Below, piece by piece: positions 35,880 to 45,460 of a stretch of 64,000 nt of DNA (position 1 is the first letter of the stretch; each line of letters begins with the position of its first letter). Source of the stretch: Aliivibrio_A sp016764915 (GTDB lineage: Bacteria > Pseudomonadota > Gammaproteobacteria > Enterobacterales > Vibrionaceae); contig OZ245058.1 of NCBI GenBank assembly GCA_965224595.1, positions 1,736,001-1,800,000 on the forward strand, written 5' to 3'. The notes beneath the pieces were generated by a model. The model saw only the letters and a list, made by a program, of their open reading frames with translations, was not told the DNA's origin and did not search any database. A program made the translations under genes and the position numbers.

Positions 35880-36061
35880 TAGACAACCGTAAAATGACGG
35901 TTCTACTGTGTCAAAATGGACACTGTTTATCTGTATGCGTCCTCGAGCATCCCTGATTTCCAGCCGTGAGGCTGCACTAGTATCAGCCTTGGGATCTGAC
36001 GCCGTTGATTGAAGTTATGTTGGTTAGGCAAGTAACAACGCAATGTAAATGAGATTGAAAA
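35880..36061 (+). promoter_or_regulatory. rne: Structured rne leader (rne 5' UTR element)
   Basis: The 465-nt gap between rluC and rne has no gene. Its rne-proximal part has a series of short hairpins: AACCGT / ACGGTT (35885-35902), GTGTC / GACAC (35908-35923) and CAGCC / GGCTG (35961-35974). Together with the run ending GCGTCCTCGAGCATCC these resemble the conserved leader by which RNase E cuts its own mRNA in enterobacteria (Rfam rne5). The rest presumably holds the divergent promoters. Confidence 0.7.
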
Positions 36062-38989
36062 ATGAAAAGAATGTTGATCAACGCGACTCAAAAAGAAGAG
36101 TTGCGCGTCGCATTAGTTGATGGCCAGCGCTTATTCGACCTAGATATCGAAAGCCCTGGACACGAATCTAAGAAAGCAAATATTTATAAAGGCCGCATTA
36201 CTCGTATCGAACCTAGTTTAGAAGCTGCGTTTGTCGATTATGGGGCTGATCGCCATGGTTTCCTTCCTCTAAAAGAGATCGCAAAAGAGTACTTTCCTTC
36301 TGGATACACTTACCAAGGCCGTCCGAATATACGTAATGTATTAAAGGAAGGGCAAGAAGTTATTATCCAAGTAGAAAAAGAAGAACGTGGAAATAAAGGT
36401 GCAGCCTTAACCACATTCATCTCTCTTGCAGGTAGCTATTTAGTTCTTATGCCAAATAACCCTCGCGCTGGCGGAATCTCTCGTCGCATTGAAGGTGATG
36501 AAAGAACTGAACTGAAAGCCGCATTAAGCACCCTAGACTTACCTCAGGGCATGGGCTTAATTGTTCGTACTGCTGGTGTTGGTAAATCAGCGGAAGAGCT
36601 AGAGTGGGACCTTAATGTTCTACTTAATCATTGGAAAGCAGTAAAGACCGCTTCTGAATCAAATGTTGCGCCATTTTTGATTCACCAAGAAAGCAATGTG
36701 ATCGTTCGTGCTATTCGCGACTATCTGCGCCGCGATATTGGTGAAATACTGATTGATAATCCAGTTATATTTGAACGAGCTAAACAGCATATTCAACTTA
36801 TCCGTCCAGATTTTCTGTCACGTGTTAAGCAATATGAAGGTGATATCCCGCTATTTAGCCACTTCCAAATTGAGAGTCAAATCGAATCTGCATTCGATCG
36901 TGAAGTTCGACTCCCATCAGGTGGTTCAATTGTTATCGATCCAACAGAAGCTCTTACCTCTATTGATATCAACTCTGCTCGCGCAACCAAAGGCAGTGAT
37001 ATTGAAGAGACAGCTCTAAATACAAACTTAGAAGCTGCAGATGAAATTGCACGCCAACTTCGTCTTCGTGATTTGGGTGGATTGGTCGTTATTGATTTCA
37101 TTGATATGACCCCGATTCGTAATCAACGTGAAGTTGAAAACCGCCTGCGTGATGCCGTTCGTGTTGATCGTGCTCGTGTTCAGATAGGTCGAATTTCTCG
37201 CTTTGGTTTACTTGAGATGTCTCGTCAACGTTTGAGCCCCTCTCTAGCAGAAGCTAGCCACCATATTTGTCCTCGTTGTACAGGCACTGGTGTGGTTCGT
37301 GATAATGAGTCTTTGGCTCTTTCTGTTTTACGCTTAATCGAAGATGAATCATTAAAAGATAACAGCTCGCAAGTCCTCGCTGTTGTTCCTGTACCAATCG
37401 CTTCTTATCTATTAAATGAAAAACGTCGTTCTGTTCAGCATATTGAAAAATACCATAATGTTCGCGTTATCATTGTACCAAATTCAGAGATGGAAACGCC
37501 TCATTTTGAAGTGGTACGCCTACGTGACGGTGAAGAACACAATATTCTTTCGTATATGCTGCCTAAAAGAATTGAAGCAATAAAAGAAGCAGAAGCTAGA
37601 GAACCAACCTCCATTGAAACCGTAATGAAAAAGCGAGAAGAACCTGTTTTACAAGGTTTTACTGCACCTGCCCAATCGGCACCTATTGTTTCTGCGGTTA
37701 AAACAACAGAGCCTCAAAAGCCATCTCAACCTGGTCTTATGAGTCGTTTGTTTAAAGCTGTGACTAACTTCTTAGGTGATGATGCTCCTGAAAAAGAGAT
37801 CATTGAAGAGAAAAAAGAGGATAAACCTCAGCAAACACATTCACGCAACAATCGAAATAGCCGTGATCGTGACAACCGTAATAGCCGTGATCGTGACACG
37901 ACACAAAATAAACATCGTCACAATCAAATAGATGATAATGACGACACTATAAGCAGTAACCAAGAGCAACCTGAAAAACGAGATGACAATCGCCGTCCTG
38001 AGCGTACTAGTCGTAATGACAAGAACAGAGCTCAACCTAAAGCGAGGCGTGAACTGGCTGAACAAGGCCAACAACTGGCAGCAGAAGCTCAACAAAACTC
38101 AGAAGCAACGACTGCTCAAAAAGAAAAAACGGTTCAGCTTAAAGAGCGTCGTCAGCGTCGTAAACTGAATAAGAAAATACGCACTGGCGAAGAAAAATCG
38201 CTTGAACAAGTTGCCGCTCCTATCTCTAACACTGAGACTGAGACTGAGACTCAAGAGCCTAAACAAGAGCGTAAAGAGGGTCGTCGTAATCGTCGTTCTC
38301 CACGTCACTTACGTTCTAGCGGACAACGTCGTCGTCATGAGAAACAACTTGTGAACCCAGCAAAACTGAGTTCTGGCGTTGCTTCACCTGAAATGGCAAT
38401 GGGTAAGGTCTGGCCTAACTTTGTTCCACCTCAGGTTAAAAAACCTTATGTTGAGAATGAAGAGAGCACCACGGTTGTTGATACTGTTGATGTTGAAATT
38501 AACATCGAACAACCTGTTCAACTTAGTGGTGTGACTTCTCCAGAGATTTCGATGGGTAAAATTATTGTTCTTCCAACTGAAACAGTAATCGAAACACCTA
38601 TCGTCGCTGAAGAAACACTTATCACCTCTGTTGTTGAAGCTGTTGAAGCTGTTGAAGCTGTTGAAGCTGTTGAAGAAATAGTAGCAGTAACAGACGTTGA
38701 GACTCCAACTGTAATTGTTGAAACTGCTGATGTGATTTCTGAAACTCCCGCTACATTAGTTGAAGAAACTCCTGCTGCTGAAGTCGAAGCTGTTGAAGTA
38801 ACACCTGAGATTGAAACCAAATCTCATGTCACTTCACCTATGACGAAAGCACCTGGTCCGCAAGAGACTTTAACGATTAATATTGTTGCTGCAAGTTTCC
38901 GTGAAGAGCATTTAGACGCTCGTCAAGCCGGAAGTCAAACTGCGACTAATCAAGCTTCAACAGGAATGGCTAAGCCAAAAGCCTACTAG
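36062..38989 (+). CDS. rne: Ribonuclease E
   Basis: A 975-residue endoribonuclease and degradosome scaffold. The catalytic half (1-~510) has an S1 domain (about 35-120), the catalytic D302 in SIDINSARATKG, a second Asp in VVIDFIDM, and the Zn-link C403/C406 (CPRCTG). The rest is the disordered scaffold: the membrane-anchor-like helix PGLMSRLFKAVTNFLG (about 560), arginine-rich RNA-binding blocks (NRNSRDRDNRNSRD, GRRNRRSPRHLRSSGQRRR), and a C-terminal acidic region. Notable repeats are SGV(A/T)SPE(M/I)(A/S)MGK at 771 and 822 and a VEA tandem repeat. AsmRNA leader control is expected. Confidence 0.96.
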   Translation: MKRMLINATQKEELRVALVDGQRLFDLDIESPGHESKKANIYKGRITRIEPSLEAAFVDYGADRHGFLPLKEIAKEYFPSGYTYQGRPNIRNVLKEGQEVIIQVEKEERGNKGAALTTFISLAGSYLVLMPNNPRAGGISRRIEGDERTELKAALSTLDLPQGMGLIVRTAGVGKSAEELEWDLNVLLNHWKAVKTASESNVAPFLIHQESNVIVRAIRDYLRRDIGEILIDNPVIFERAKQHIQLIRPDFLSRVKQYEGDIPLFSHFQIESQIESAFDREVRLPSGGSIVIDPTEALTSIDINSARATKGSDIEETALNTNLEAADEIARQLRLRDLGGLVVIDFIDMTPIRNQREVENRLRDAVRVDRARVQIGRISRFGLLEMSRQRLSPSLAEASHHICPRCTGTGVVRDNESLALSVLRLIEDESLKDNSSQVLAVVPVPIASYLLNEKRRSVQHIEKYHNVRVIIVPNSEMETPHFEVVRLRDGEEHNILSYMLPKRIEAIKEAEAREPTSIETVMKKREEPVLQGFTAPAQSAPIVSAVKTTEPQKPSQPGLMSRLFKAVTNFLGDDAPEKEIIEEKKEDKPQQTHSRNNRNSRDRDNRNSRDRDTTQNKHRHNQIDDNDDTISSNQEQPEKRDDNRRPERTSRNDKNRAQPKARRELAEQGQQLAAEAQQNSEATTAQKEKTVQLKERRQRRKLNKKIRTGEEKSLEQVAAPISNTETETETQEPKQERKEGRRNRRSPRHLRSSGQRRRHEKQLVNPAKLSSGVASPEMAMGKVWPNFVPPQVKKPYVENEESTTVVDTVDVEINIEQPVQLSGVTSPEISMGKIIVLPTETVIETPIVAEETLITSVVEAVEAVEAVEAVEEIVAVTDVETPTVIVETADVISETPATLVEETPAAEVEAVEVTPEIETKSHVTSPMTKAPGPQETLTINIVAASFREEHLDARQAGSQTATNQASTGMAKPKAY
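37856..37897 (+). repeat. 24-nt tandem repeat in rne
   Basis: AATAGCCGTGATCGTGAC recurs after 24 nt, encoding (NSRDRDNR)(NSRDRD) in the basic RNA-binding part of RNase E. Confidence 0.8.
38633..38677 (+). repeat. 9-nt tandem repeat in rne (VEA codons)
   Basis: Four exact copies of GTTGAAGCT and a fifth imperfect one encode VEAVEAVEAVEAVEE in the acidic tail. Such perfect in-frame repeats can change copy number by slippage without breaking the frame. Confidence 0.9.
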
Positions 38990-39027
38990 TTTGATTATGT
39001 TAAAATTGTGACAGTAACGTAAGACAT

Positions 39028-39056
39028 AAAAGCCATGCATTGCATGGCTTTTTTAT
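39028..39056 (+). terminator. Terminator after rne
   Basis: Stem AAAGCCATGCA / TGCATGGCTTT with almost no loop, followed by TTTATT. Confidence 0.88.
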
Positions 39057-39191
39057 TAATCATTATCAATATTATAGTCACTCTGAATATATGGTTGAAG
39101 TTGACGGCAGTTTTCTGTAGGATCCTGCGCCTTATAACGACTATACTTACTCCAATTTCCCTTTTGGGATCACTTAGAAGATATTAATTTC

Positions 39192-40748
39192 ATGTTTGAA
39201 TTCCCGAAGTTTTCACATCACTCAGTTAAGAATGATGTGCTCTCTGGTTTAACCGTAGCTCTTGCTCTGGTTCCAGAAGCTGTTGCATTTGCTTTTGTAG
39301 CTGGCGTTGATCCTATGGTTGGATTATACGCAGCATTCATTGTCGGTTTAATTACCTCACTATTTGGCGGCCGTCCTGGAATGATATCCGGAGCGACAGG
39401 CGCAATGGCCGTGGTAATGGTAAGCTTAGTGGCAGTCCACGGCGTTCAATACCTTTTTGCCGCAGTTTTACTGGCCGGTATTTTCCAAGTCTGTGCAGGC
39501 CTGTTTAAACTGGGTAAATTCATTCGAATGGTACCTCATCCGGTAATGATCGGATTTGTAAATGGCCTAGCGATTGTTATTTTCCTTGCTCAACTAGGTC
39601 AATTTAAAGCACCTAACGCCGCTGGCGAGCTTACATGGTTAAGCAGTCAACCTATGATGCTGATGCTAGGTTTAGTTGCTCTCACTATGATCGTTATCCA
39701 CTTCTTACCTAAATTAACCACAGCAGTGCCCTCTTCATTGGTTGCCATTGTTGGTGTCACCCTAATTGTTCACTTTATGGGCTTAGATACTCGTACTGTG
39801 GTCGATTTTCTAAGAACGATGAGTGGTAATGAAGCTGCAACACTTGCAGGTAGCTTACCTACCTTTGCAATGCCAGCAGTTCCTTTTACCCTTGAAACTC
39901 TGCATATCATTTTGCCATATGCACTTATTTTAGCGGCCATTGGTTTAATCGAGTCACTATTAACATTGACTGTTATTGATGAAATGACGAACACACGTGG
40001 GCAGAGTAATCGCGAATGCGTGGGTCAAGGCGCAGCAAATATTACCTGTTCTATGTTTGGAGCGATGGGTGGTTGTGCCATGATTGGTCAGTCAATGATC
40101 AATATAAACTCAGGCGGCCGTGGGCGTTTATCCGGTTTCACCGCAGCAATTGCCTTACTGTGTTTCATTTTATTTGCGTCAAGTTTGATTGAGATGATCC
40201 CACTGGCAGCATTAGTTGGCGTGATGTTCATGGTGGTTATCGGTACATTTGAGTGGGCAACCTTTAAACTTGCTCGTCGAGTACCAAAGCAAGACTTCTT
40301 TGTTATTTTGCTGGTAACGGTTGTTACCGTACTCACTGATTTGGCGATTGCTGTTGGAGTTGGCGTTATTGTTTCTGCCCTAATGTTTGCTTGGGAACAT
40401 GCAAAACATATCTACGCAAGCAGCTCTATTAATGATGATGGCTCTAAAGTATATGAAATTAATGGCCCAATATTTTTTGGCTCTGCTGCAAATTTCTTAG
40501 AGCTGTTTGATACTAAAAATGATCCTGATGATGTCATCATTGATTTTGCTAAGTCACGAGTAACTGACCACTCTGCAATTGAAGCTATTGAAACTATTGC
40601 AGAGCGATACTCTAACACAGGAAAAACAGTGCATTTGCATCACTTGAGTCAAGACTGCCGAGCGTTATTGCACAAAGCCGGTAGCCTAGTTGAGATTAAT
40701 GTTAAAGAAGACCCAACATACAAAGTGGTCACCGATATATTAGCTTAA
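39192..40748 (+). CDS. SulP-family anion transporter with STAS domain
   Basis: A 518-residue SLC26/SulP transporter. Membrane segments fill residues ~20-410, with LVPEAVAFAFVAGVDPMVGLYAA and GLITSLFGGRPGMISGATGA as the typical substrate-site region. A C-terminal STAS domain follows (about 420-518). Bacterial members carry sulfate, bicarbonate or dicarboxylates; in Vibrionaceae, a bicarbonate role has been proposed for related genes, but nothing here decides it. Confidence 0.9.
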   Translation: MFEFPKFSHHSVKNDVLSGLTVALALVPEAVAFAFVAGVDPMVGLYAAFIVGLITSLFGGRPGMISGATGAMAVVMVSLVAVHGVQYLFAAVLLAGIFQVCAGLFKLGKFIRMVPHPVMIGFVNGLAIVIFLAQLGQFKAPNAAGELTWLSSQPMMLMLGLVALTMIVIHFLPKLTTAVPSSLVAIVGVTLIVHFMGLDTRTVVDFLRTMSGNEAATLAGSLPTFAMPAVPFTLETLHIILPYALILAAIGLIESLLTLTVIDEMTNTRGQSNRECVGQGAANITCSMFGAMGGCAMIGQSMININSGGRGRLSGFTAAIALLCFILFASSLIEMIPLAALVGVMFMVVIGTFEWATFKLARRVPKQDFFVILLVTVVTVLTDLAIAVGVGVIVSALMFAWEHAKHIYASSSINDDGSKVYEINGPIFFGSAANFLELFDTKNDPDDVIIDFAKSRVTDHSAIEAIETIAERYSNTGKTVHLHHLSQDCRALLHKAGSLVEINVKEDPTYKVVTDILA

Positions 40749-40751
40749 TTA

Positions 40752-40780
40752 AAAATGGCCAGCGAAAGCTGGCCATTTTA
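40752..40780. terminator. Bidirectional terminator after the SulP gene
   Basis: Stem AAATGGCCAGC / GCTGGCCATTT closed by a GAAA tetraloop, with A/T tracts on both sides. It serves the converging SulP and phosphatase genes. Confidence 0.85.
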
Positions 40781-40807
40781 ATTCAATGATTGCTAATCAG
40801 TTCTACA

Positions 40808-41260
40808 TTACATAAATTCATTCAATATCGCCTGACTACTCTCTTCTATTAAATCAACCACCAAATCAAAACCTCTTGGCCCGCCATAATAGGGGTCTGG
40901 TATCTCTTGATACTCTGAATTTGAGAAACTTAGAAATAATTTCAGTTTGTGTTGATATTCAGAAGGGCATATATCATACAAGTCTGCCAAATTGGCTTTG
41001 TCTGAAGCAAGAATCAGATCATAGGTGATAAAATCTTTGGCCGTGATTTTTCGAGATTTAATTCCTTTAAAACTGTAACCTCTTTTCTCTCCAGCGGAAA
41101 CCGTTCTTGGATCTGGTCGATGTCCTAAGCGATGACCAACCGTTCCTGCTGAATCAATCTTTATTGATAGATTACTCTCCTTTGCTTTTGCCCTTAAAAC
41201 AGCTTCTCCCGTTGGAGAACGACAAATATTTGCCATGCAAACCACTAATATTTTATTCAT
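40808..41260 (-). CDS. Low-molecular-weight protein-tyrosine phosphatase
   Basis: A 150-residue phosphatase with the N-terminal P-loop C-x5-R (VVCMANICRSPTGEAV, Cys near residue 8) and the general-acid Asp in PDPYYGG. The start at 41260 puts the P-loop at the usual position. No Wzc-type kinase or capsule genes are adjacent, so its target is unknown. The ribosome-binding site (AAGAAG) is weak. Confidence 0.9.
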   Translation of the reverse strand: MNKILVVCMANICRSPTGEAVLRAKAKESNLSIKIDSAGTVGHRLGHRPDPRTVSAGEKRGYSFKGIKSRKITAKDFITYDLILASDKANLADLYDICPSEYQHKLKLFLSFSNSEYQEIPDPYYGGPRGFDLVVDLIEESSQAILNEFM

Positions 41261-41468
41261 TATTTCTTCTTTTCTTAGAGGCCAGTTTGATAGCCTGTAT
41301 TGTTTCCAATCACTATTCAATTACCATTCACCAATTATGAGATCCCGAGGAGAGTGGCCAGCGTTATATCACTATTATTAGACGCTATTATCTCTATTTT
41401 TGCTTGCGTATCCAAGGTATCTACACCAGTATTAAGTCATAACTCTACGTATACAAGGAAATAGTGCC

Positions 41469-42065
41469 ATGGAAGATAAAGAGAGTCGTCATGTTACTCG
41501 GCAGCAGAAAGTTAAAGAGAAGGTTGATGAGCGTATTGCCGCAGCTAAACATGAAAAAGGGCTGTTATTGATCATCACAGGTAATGGTAAAGGCAAGTCT
41601 ACTGCAGGTTTTGGTGTCATTGCTCGAGCAACAGGTCACGGACAAACCTGCGCCGTTGCGCAATATATTAAAGGCACATGGGACTGCGGTGAAAGAAAAC
41701 TCTTAGAACGTAACGGCGTGGAATTTCATGTGATGGAAACAGGCTTCACCTGGGAAACACAAGATAAAACCTCTGATACTATTGCCGCTCAAAAAGTGTG
41801 GCAAGAGTGTAAATCTATATTAGCGGATGAGAGTATCGATGTCATATTACTCGATGAACTCACCTATATGATCAGTTATGACTATATTTCACTTGATGAG
41901 GTGGTTGAGGCATTGAATAATCGTCCATCGCATCAATCGGTAATTATTACAGGCCGTGGTGCGCACCGAACGCTTACTGATATGGCTGATACTGTCTCTG
42001 AAATACGCAGTGTAAAACACGCTTTTGATGCCGGATATAAAGCTCGAAAAGGGGTAGATTGGTAG
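41469..42065 (+). CDS. cobO: Cob(I)yrinic acid a,c-diamide adenosyltransferase
   Basis: A 198-residue CobA/CobO/BtuR-type enzyme that transfers the adenosyl group of ATP to cobalt in corrinoids. It has the P-loop TGNGKGKST (about 38-46) and the family segments CAVAQYIKGTWDCGERKLLE and DVILLDELTYMISYDY. No other cobalamin genes are near, consistent with a salvage role (btuR in E. coli). AAGGA lies about 10 nt before the ATG. I saw no cobalamin riboswitch upstream. Confidence 0.93.
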   Translation: MEDKESRHVTRQQKVKEKVDERIAAAKHEKGLLLIITGNGKGKSTAGFGVIARATGHGQTCAVAQYIKGTWDCGERKLLERNGVEFHVMETGFTWETQDKTSDTIAAQKVWQECKSILADESIDVILLDELTYMISYDYISLDEVVEALNNRPSHQSVIITGRGAHRTLTDMADTVSEIRSVKHAFDAGYKARKGVDW

Positions 42066-42118
42066 TGTTATGATTGAGTAATACGGCTCATAACCAAGTC
42101 GTATTACTCCATTAATGC

Positions 42119-43138
42119 TTAGCCACACTCGCTTTTATGACAGAGGTTTGCATCAAACTCTTGATTACCTAAAATCCTCAACCATGCTGCTGGTACATCT
42201 TTCACTCTGATTGTCGCACTTTCCACTTTAATCGGTGTGATAGATTGCCAACTACTTTCCACTTCCTGAGCTAAGTAAAACGAAAATGGATGATAACCTG
42301 CCATTCCAAGTCTTAAGTCGGTCACTTTTAATTTGTTCTCTTGTTGCGAAATACTGACAAACCCGTTGGTAAATGCCTCTAACTTTTTAAAATTGACATC
42401 ATTAATATTTGGGTTCCAATGCCCTTTCGGATGCTCAATCATCTCTATATTGCTATTACTATCAAACAGAGAAGTTAACCCCTCCCAGTAGCTCGTTTCC
42501 GTAATAACAACCGTTCTCCACAGTACTGAATTGAGTGGGGTTGAAGTCACTAAAATAGATGAACCTTCAAGTGGAGTGCCTTTGATCTCGGCCAGTACCC
42601 TATCAGTTGCAATCTGCTGAGCAGCAACGGTCCATAACAGGTAGCATGACGAGATGACCAAACTGATTTTACATAACTTAGCCGCTTTATCTCGCCACAA
42701 CAAGCTGGCCAAAACCAGAATAAAGAGAGGGAGGGTATAGAGTGGATCGATAATAAAGATCGAACTGATTGCCACACTTGCAACATCAAGAGGCCAAAAG
42801 AGTTGAGTACCATAGGCGGTAAATGAATCCAGCAACGGGTGGGTAACGAGTACTGCAGCAATAACAGTCCAAAGCTGGAACAGTGACCAGTCACTTTCTT
42901 TCCACTGCTGCCATGCATACGCCAGTAACAATGAGAAAGGAAAAAGGACAAATAGGGAGTGACTAAATCCACGATGTTTAATCATGTCCTGTAAAGGATC
43001 GCCATAACTAATAAATACATCGAGATCAGGAAGTGTACCCAATATGGCTCCTGCTGCTAATACCTTAGGAGTCGTACGCTTTCCTGCCACCGCGCCGGCT
43101 ACTGCTGCACCTAATAGTAGTTGTGTTACCGAATCCAT
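42119..43138 (-). CDS. Metal-dependent hydrolase-like membrane protein (YdjM/DUF457)
   Basis: A 339-residue inner-membrane protein. The N-terminal half has four to five membrane helices with the conserved GTLPDLDVFISYGD, HRGFSHSLF and THPLLDSFTAYGTQLFWP. These Asp/His motifs are typical of the YdjM/YbcI family of predicted metal-dependent hydrolases. The C-terminal half (about 190-339) is soluble and has no recognised motif. Activity is unproven for the family. Confidence 0.85.
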   Translation of the reverse strand: MDSVTQLLLGAAVAGAVAGKRTTPKVLAAGAILGTLPDLDVFISYGDPLQDMIKHRGFSHSLFVLFPFSLLLAYAWQQWKESDWSLFQLWTVIAAVLVTHPLLDSFTAYGTQLFWPLDVASVAISSIFIIDPLYTLPLFILVLASLLWRDKAAKLCKISLVISSCYLLWTVAAQQIATDRVLAEIKGTPLEGSSILVTSTPLNSVLWRTVVITETSYWEGLTSLFDSNSNIEMIEHPKGHWNPNINDVNFKKLEAFTNGFVSISQQENKLKVTDLRLGMAGYHPFSFYLAQEVESSWQSITPIKVESATIRVKDVPAAWLRILGNQEFDANLCHKSECG

Positions 43139-43154
43139 AGTTTTCCTTTTACAA

Positions 43155-43180
43155 TAAAAAAGCCTAGTATTGACTAGGCT
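43155..43180 (-). terminator. Terminator after the AsmA gene
   Basis: On the minus strand AGCCTAGT / ACTAGGCT with a 4-nt loop, followed by TTTTTTATTG. It lies between the AsmA gene and the YdjM-like gene. Confidence 0.85.
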
Positions 43181-43201
43181 CTACACTGATTTAATCAATA
43201 G

Positions 43202-45379
43202 TTAGTGGAATAACTTATTAAGTAACTTATTCGCGGCTTCATTAATTTTATCATCCTTAGCTTTGTCACCAAGAATTTTATCTAAACCGCGTTGAAGTTC
43301 TTTTCTAGTTTTCTCTTCAGCTCTTTTTTTCGCCTTTTCGACCGACTCTTGTTTAAGAACATCAGACAATTCAATTTTATACTCAGGTGCAGCCCAAGGG
43401 CCAAAGACTCGAACTGGGATCGTCAAATCCTTAAGATCATCAATGTTCTTGCCACCTTGCCCTTTCAAGCTTCCAACCACTGAAGTATTAATGAGAACAT
43501 TAGCGGTCTCTTTAATATAATCAGCACTCCCTTCGCCTTTTATTCTGAGCATAGGTGATTGCATCGCAAGGTTATTAGTCGACACAATTCCATCAGCTAA
43601 TTTTAAGGTTGCAGTCATTGCACTGAAGTCCGTTTTCTTAGGCTCTGTTTTTTCTTGAGAGCCCTTACCCGTGATTTTTGCATAATTGACCCGTAACATC
43701 TGCGCGACATTCAGTCCTTTAACAGCACCATCAGAAAAAACGATATCGACCGTACCCTTAATATTCTTTTTCAGTGTTGTCGGAGCCAGACCTTTACCAA
43801 CCAGATAAGCGTTTATATTACCAATGCCTTCAACAACGCTATCACCCATCATATCATCAAGCAGAGGTGAGACTTTAACACCCTTAACTTTACTATTTAC
43901 GGTATAAGACGCCAGTTTCCCATTCGCATTAAGCTTTGCTTTTGCATCAATTGACCCATCATACAAGTTTGTTCTGAAGCGCTTCAGGTCAACAATCCCT
44001 TTTATGACAGAAACATCGATAAAAACTTCACTCATTTTAAGGTTATTAGCCGTTAATTTATCAATGTTAATTTTCCCTGCAATATCCAAAGATTTTAATG
44101 CTGTAAGATCAGGTTCTTGCTCTGCAGATGCATCATTAATAGACTTGGTTTTTCCTGGTTGAGAACTGGATATTTTTGTAGGGTTTGTTGCTGAAGTTTT
44201 CTTTTCAGATACTGCTAAAAGTTGGTCAAGATTCACATCCGGGCTATGCAGGTCAAAACGCACTTGAGGTATCGTATTCAATTTTGTGGTTAACGTTCCA
44301 TCAAGCAGTAGCTGATCAAGGGAAAGGTTGAGATTTCTGACATCAACAAGCTGTTTTTCTGCTGTAAACGTGGTATCCGCATTGATACCAATGACCATTT
44401 TCCCTTTTGGTAATGCACTACCAACCACATTAGCATTGATCACTAATCCTAAGGCTTGAATCACATTTAAATCAGAAGATACAATTAACGCAGTAGATCC
44501 ATTAGCAGTAAACGACACATCTGCAGCTTGACCTTTCACTGAATAACTGATGTTTGCTTTCTCTCCAAGTTCAAATTGATCAACGTTCAAAACGAAACTT
44601 TCAATTTGGTTAATTTGATCATCAAACGTCGCACTTAAAGAGAGCTCTTTTATCTTACCACTGTCTAATGTGGTCGCAATAAACAGCTGAGTATCGGCTG
44701 TTGCTGTAAATTGCTGCTTATCTTTTTTCCCTTTTACATCAAATTGTAAACGGCTCCACTCGCCTGGTACAAAAGCATCGAGATGAAGGTTTAACTCTGA
44801 CAGCTGCGTAAAAGAGCCTAACTGGTGATCCTCAATAGTGGCACTGGCGTTAATAATATCAATACCCGCAACGACAATGCTCCAGCTTTTTTGGCTAGAC
44901 TCTTGTTCAGTCGTTACATTTAACTCTGATTCAGATTGAGAAACTGCTTGAACTGACTCCGAGGCAGTTTTCGTATCTGGCGAAGATTCATCGCTTAACC
45001 CATCGAGATTTGAGCTACCATCCTTTAGTGTTTCAATAAACAGACTCGCACCATCTAGTGTAATATTGCCAATTTCTAGTGTTTGACTTAACAGCGGCAG
45101 CACGCTGATGTCCAATTCTGCATTATCAAACTGAACCAAATTCTTATTGGAAAATCCAGTGGGGTTATTCAATTCCATCTTACCGATTGTAAAACCGATA
45201 CTTGGGAATAATCGCCACTCAATATCACCATCAATGATTAAGTCTCTGCTGGTGCTCTTTTTCACTTGTTCAACAATCAAAGGCTTGAATTGATTTGGAT
45301 TGACTAACGTCACCAATGCAACCAAGGCAACCGCTACAACTGCCATAATGACGGATAGAATAATTGCAATTTTCTTCAT
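43202..45379 (-). CDS. AsmA family protein
   Basis: A 725-residue protein with one N-terminal membrane helix (MKKIAIILSVIMAVVAVALV) and a long periplasmic part. The N-terminal AsmA region includes DLIIDGDIEWRLFPSIGF and FDNAELDISVLPLL; the C-terminal AsmA_2 region includes VVEGIGNINAYLVGKG and MQSPMLRIKGEGSADY. It belongs to the AsmA/TamB-like bridge proteins linked to lipid transport to the outer membrane. The start at 45379 has AAGGAAC upstream. It lies just downstream of udk behind a terminator. Confidence 0.9.
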   Translation of the reverse strand: MKKIAIILSVIMAVVAVALVALVTLVNPNQFKPLIVEQVKKSTSRDLIIDGDIEWRLFPSIGFTIGKMELNNPTGFSNKNLVQFDNAELDISVLPLLSQTLEIGNITLDGASLFIETLKDGSSNLDGLSDESSPDTKTASESVQAVSQSESELNVTTEQESSQKSWSIVVAGIDIINASATIEDHQLGSFTQLSELNLHLDAFVPGEWSRLQFDVKGKKDKQQFTATADTQLFIATTLDSGKIKELSLSATFDDQINQIESFVLNVDQFELGEKANISYSVKGQAADVSFTANGSTALIVSSDLNVIQALGLVINANVVGSALPKGKMVIGINADTTFTAEKQLVDVRNLNLSLDQLLLDGTLTTKLNTIPQVRFDLHSPDVNLDQLLAVSEKKTSATNPTKISSSQPGKTKSINDASAEQEPDLTALKSLDIAGKINIDKLTANNLKMSEVFIDVSVIKGIVDLKRFRTNLYDGSIDAKAKLNANGKLASYTVNSKVKGVKVSPLLDDMMGDSVVEGIGNINAYLVGKGLAPTTLKKNIKGTVDIVFSDGAVKGLNVAQMLRVNYAKITGKGSQEKTEPKKTDFSAMTATLKLADGIVSTNNLAMQSPMLRIKGEGSADYIKETANVLINTSVVGSLKGQGGKNIDDLKDLTIPVRVFGPWAAPEYKIELSDVLKQESVEKAKKRAEEKTRKELQRGLDKILGDKAKDDKINEAANKLLNKLFH

Positions 45380-45427
45380 CAATGTTGTTCCTTTAACTGA
45401 CAATATCTTAATAAAATATGATATAAA

Positions 45428-45453
45428 AAAGGCTAGCATATTCGCTAGCCTTT
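45428..45453 (-). terminator. Terminator after udk
   Basis: AAAGGCTAGC / GCTAGCCTTT stem with a 6-nt loop, followed on the minus strand by TTTATATC. Confidence 0.8.
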
Positions 45454-45460
45454 AATTGAA

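Noticed and set aside
35735..35956. 73-codon frame in the rne leader
   Set aside because: It overlaps the structured leader, has an odd Lys/Arg/Cys composition and no ribosome-binding site.
38099..38820. Antisense frames opposite the RNase E tail
   Set aside because: They are Ser/Thr/Leu-rich shadows of the repetitive coding strand and have no independent support.
41261..41468. Possible cobalamin riboswitch before cobO
   Set aside because: The gap is short and I could not find the conserved B12-box or the expected paired core.
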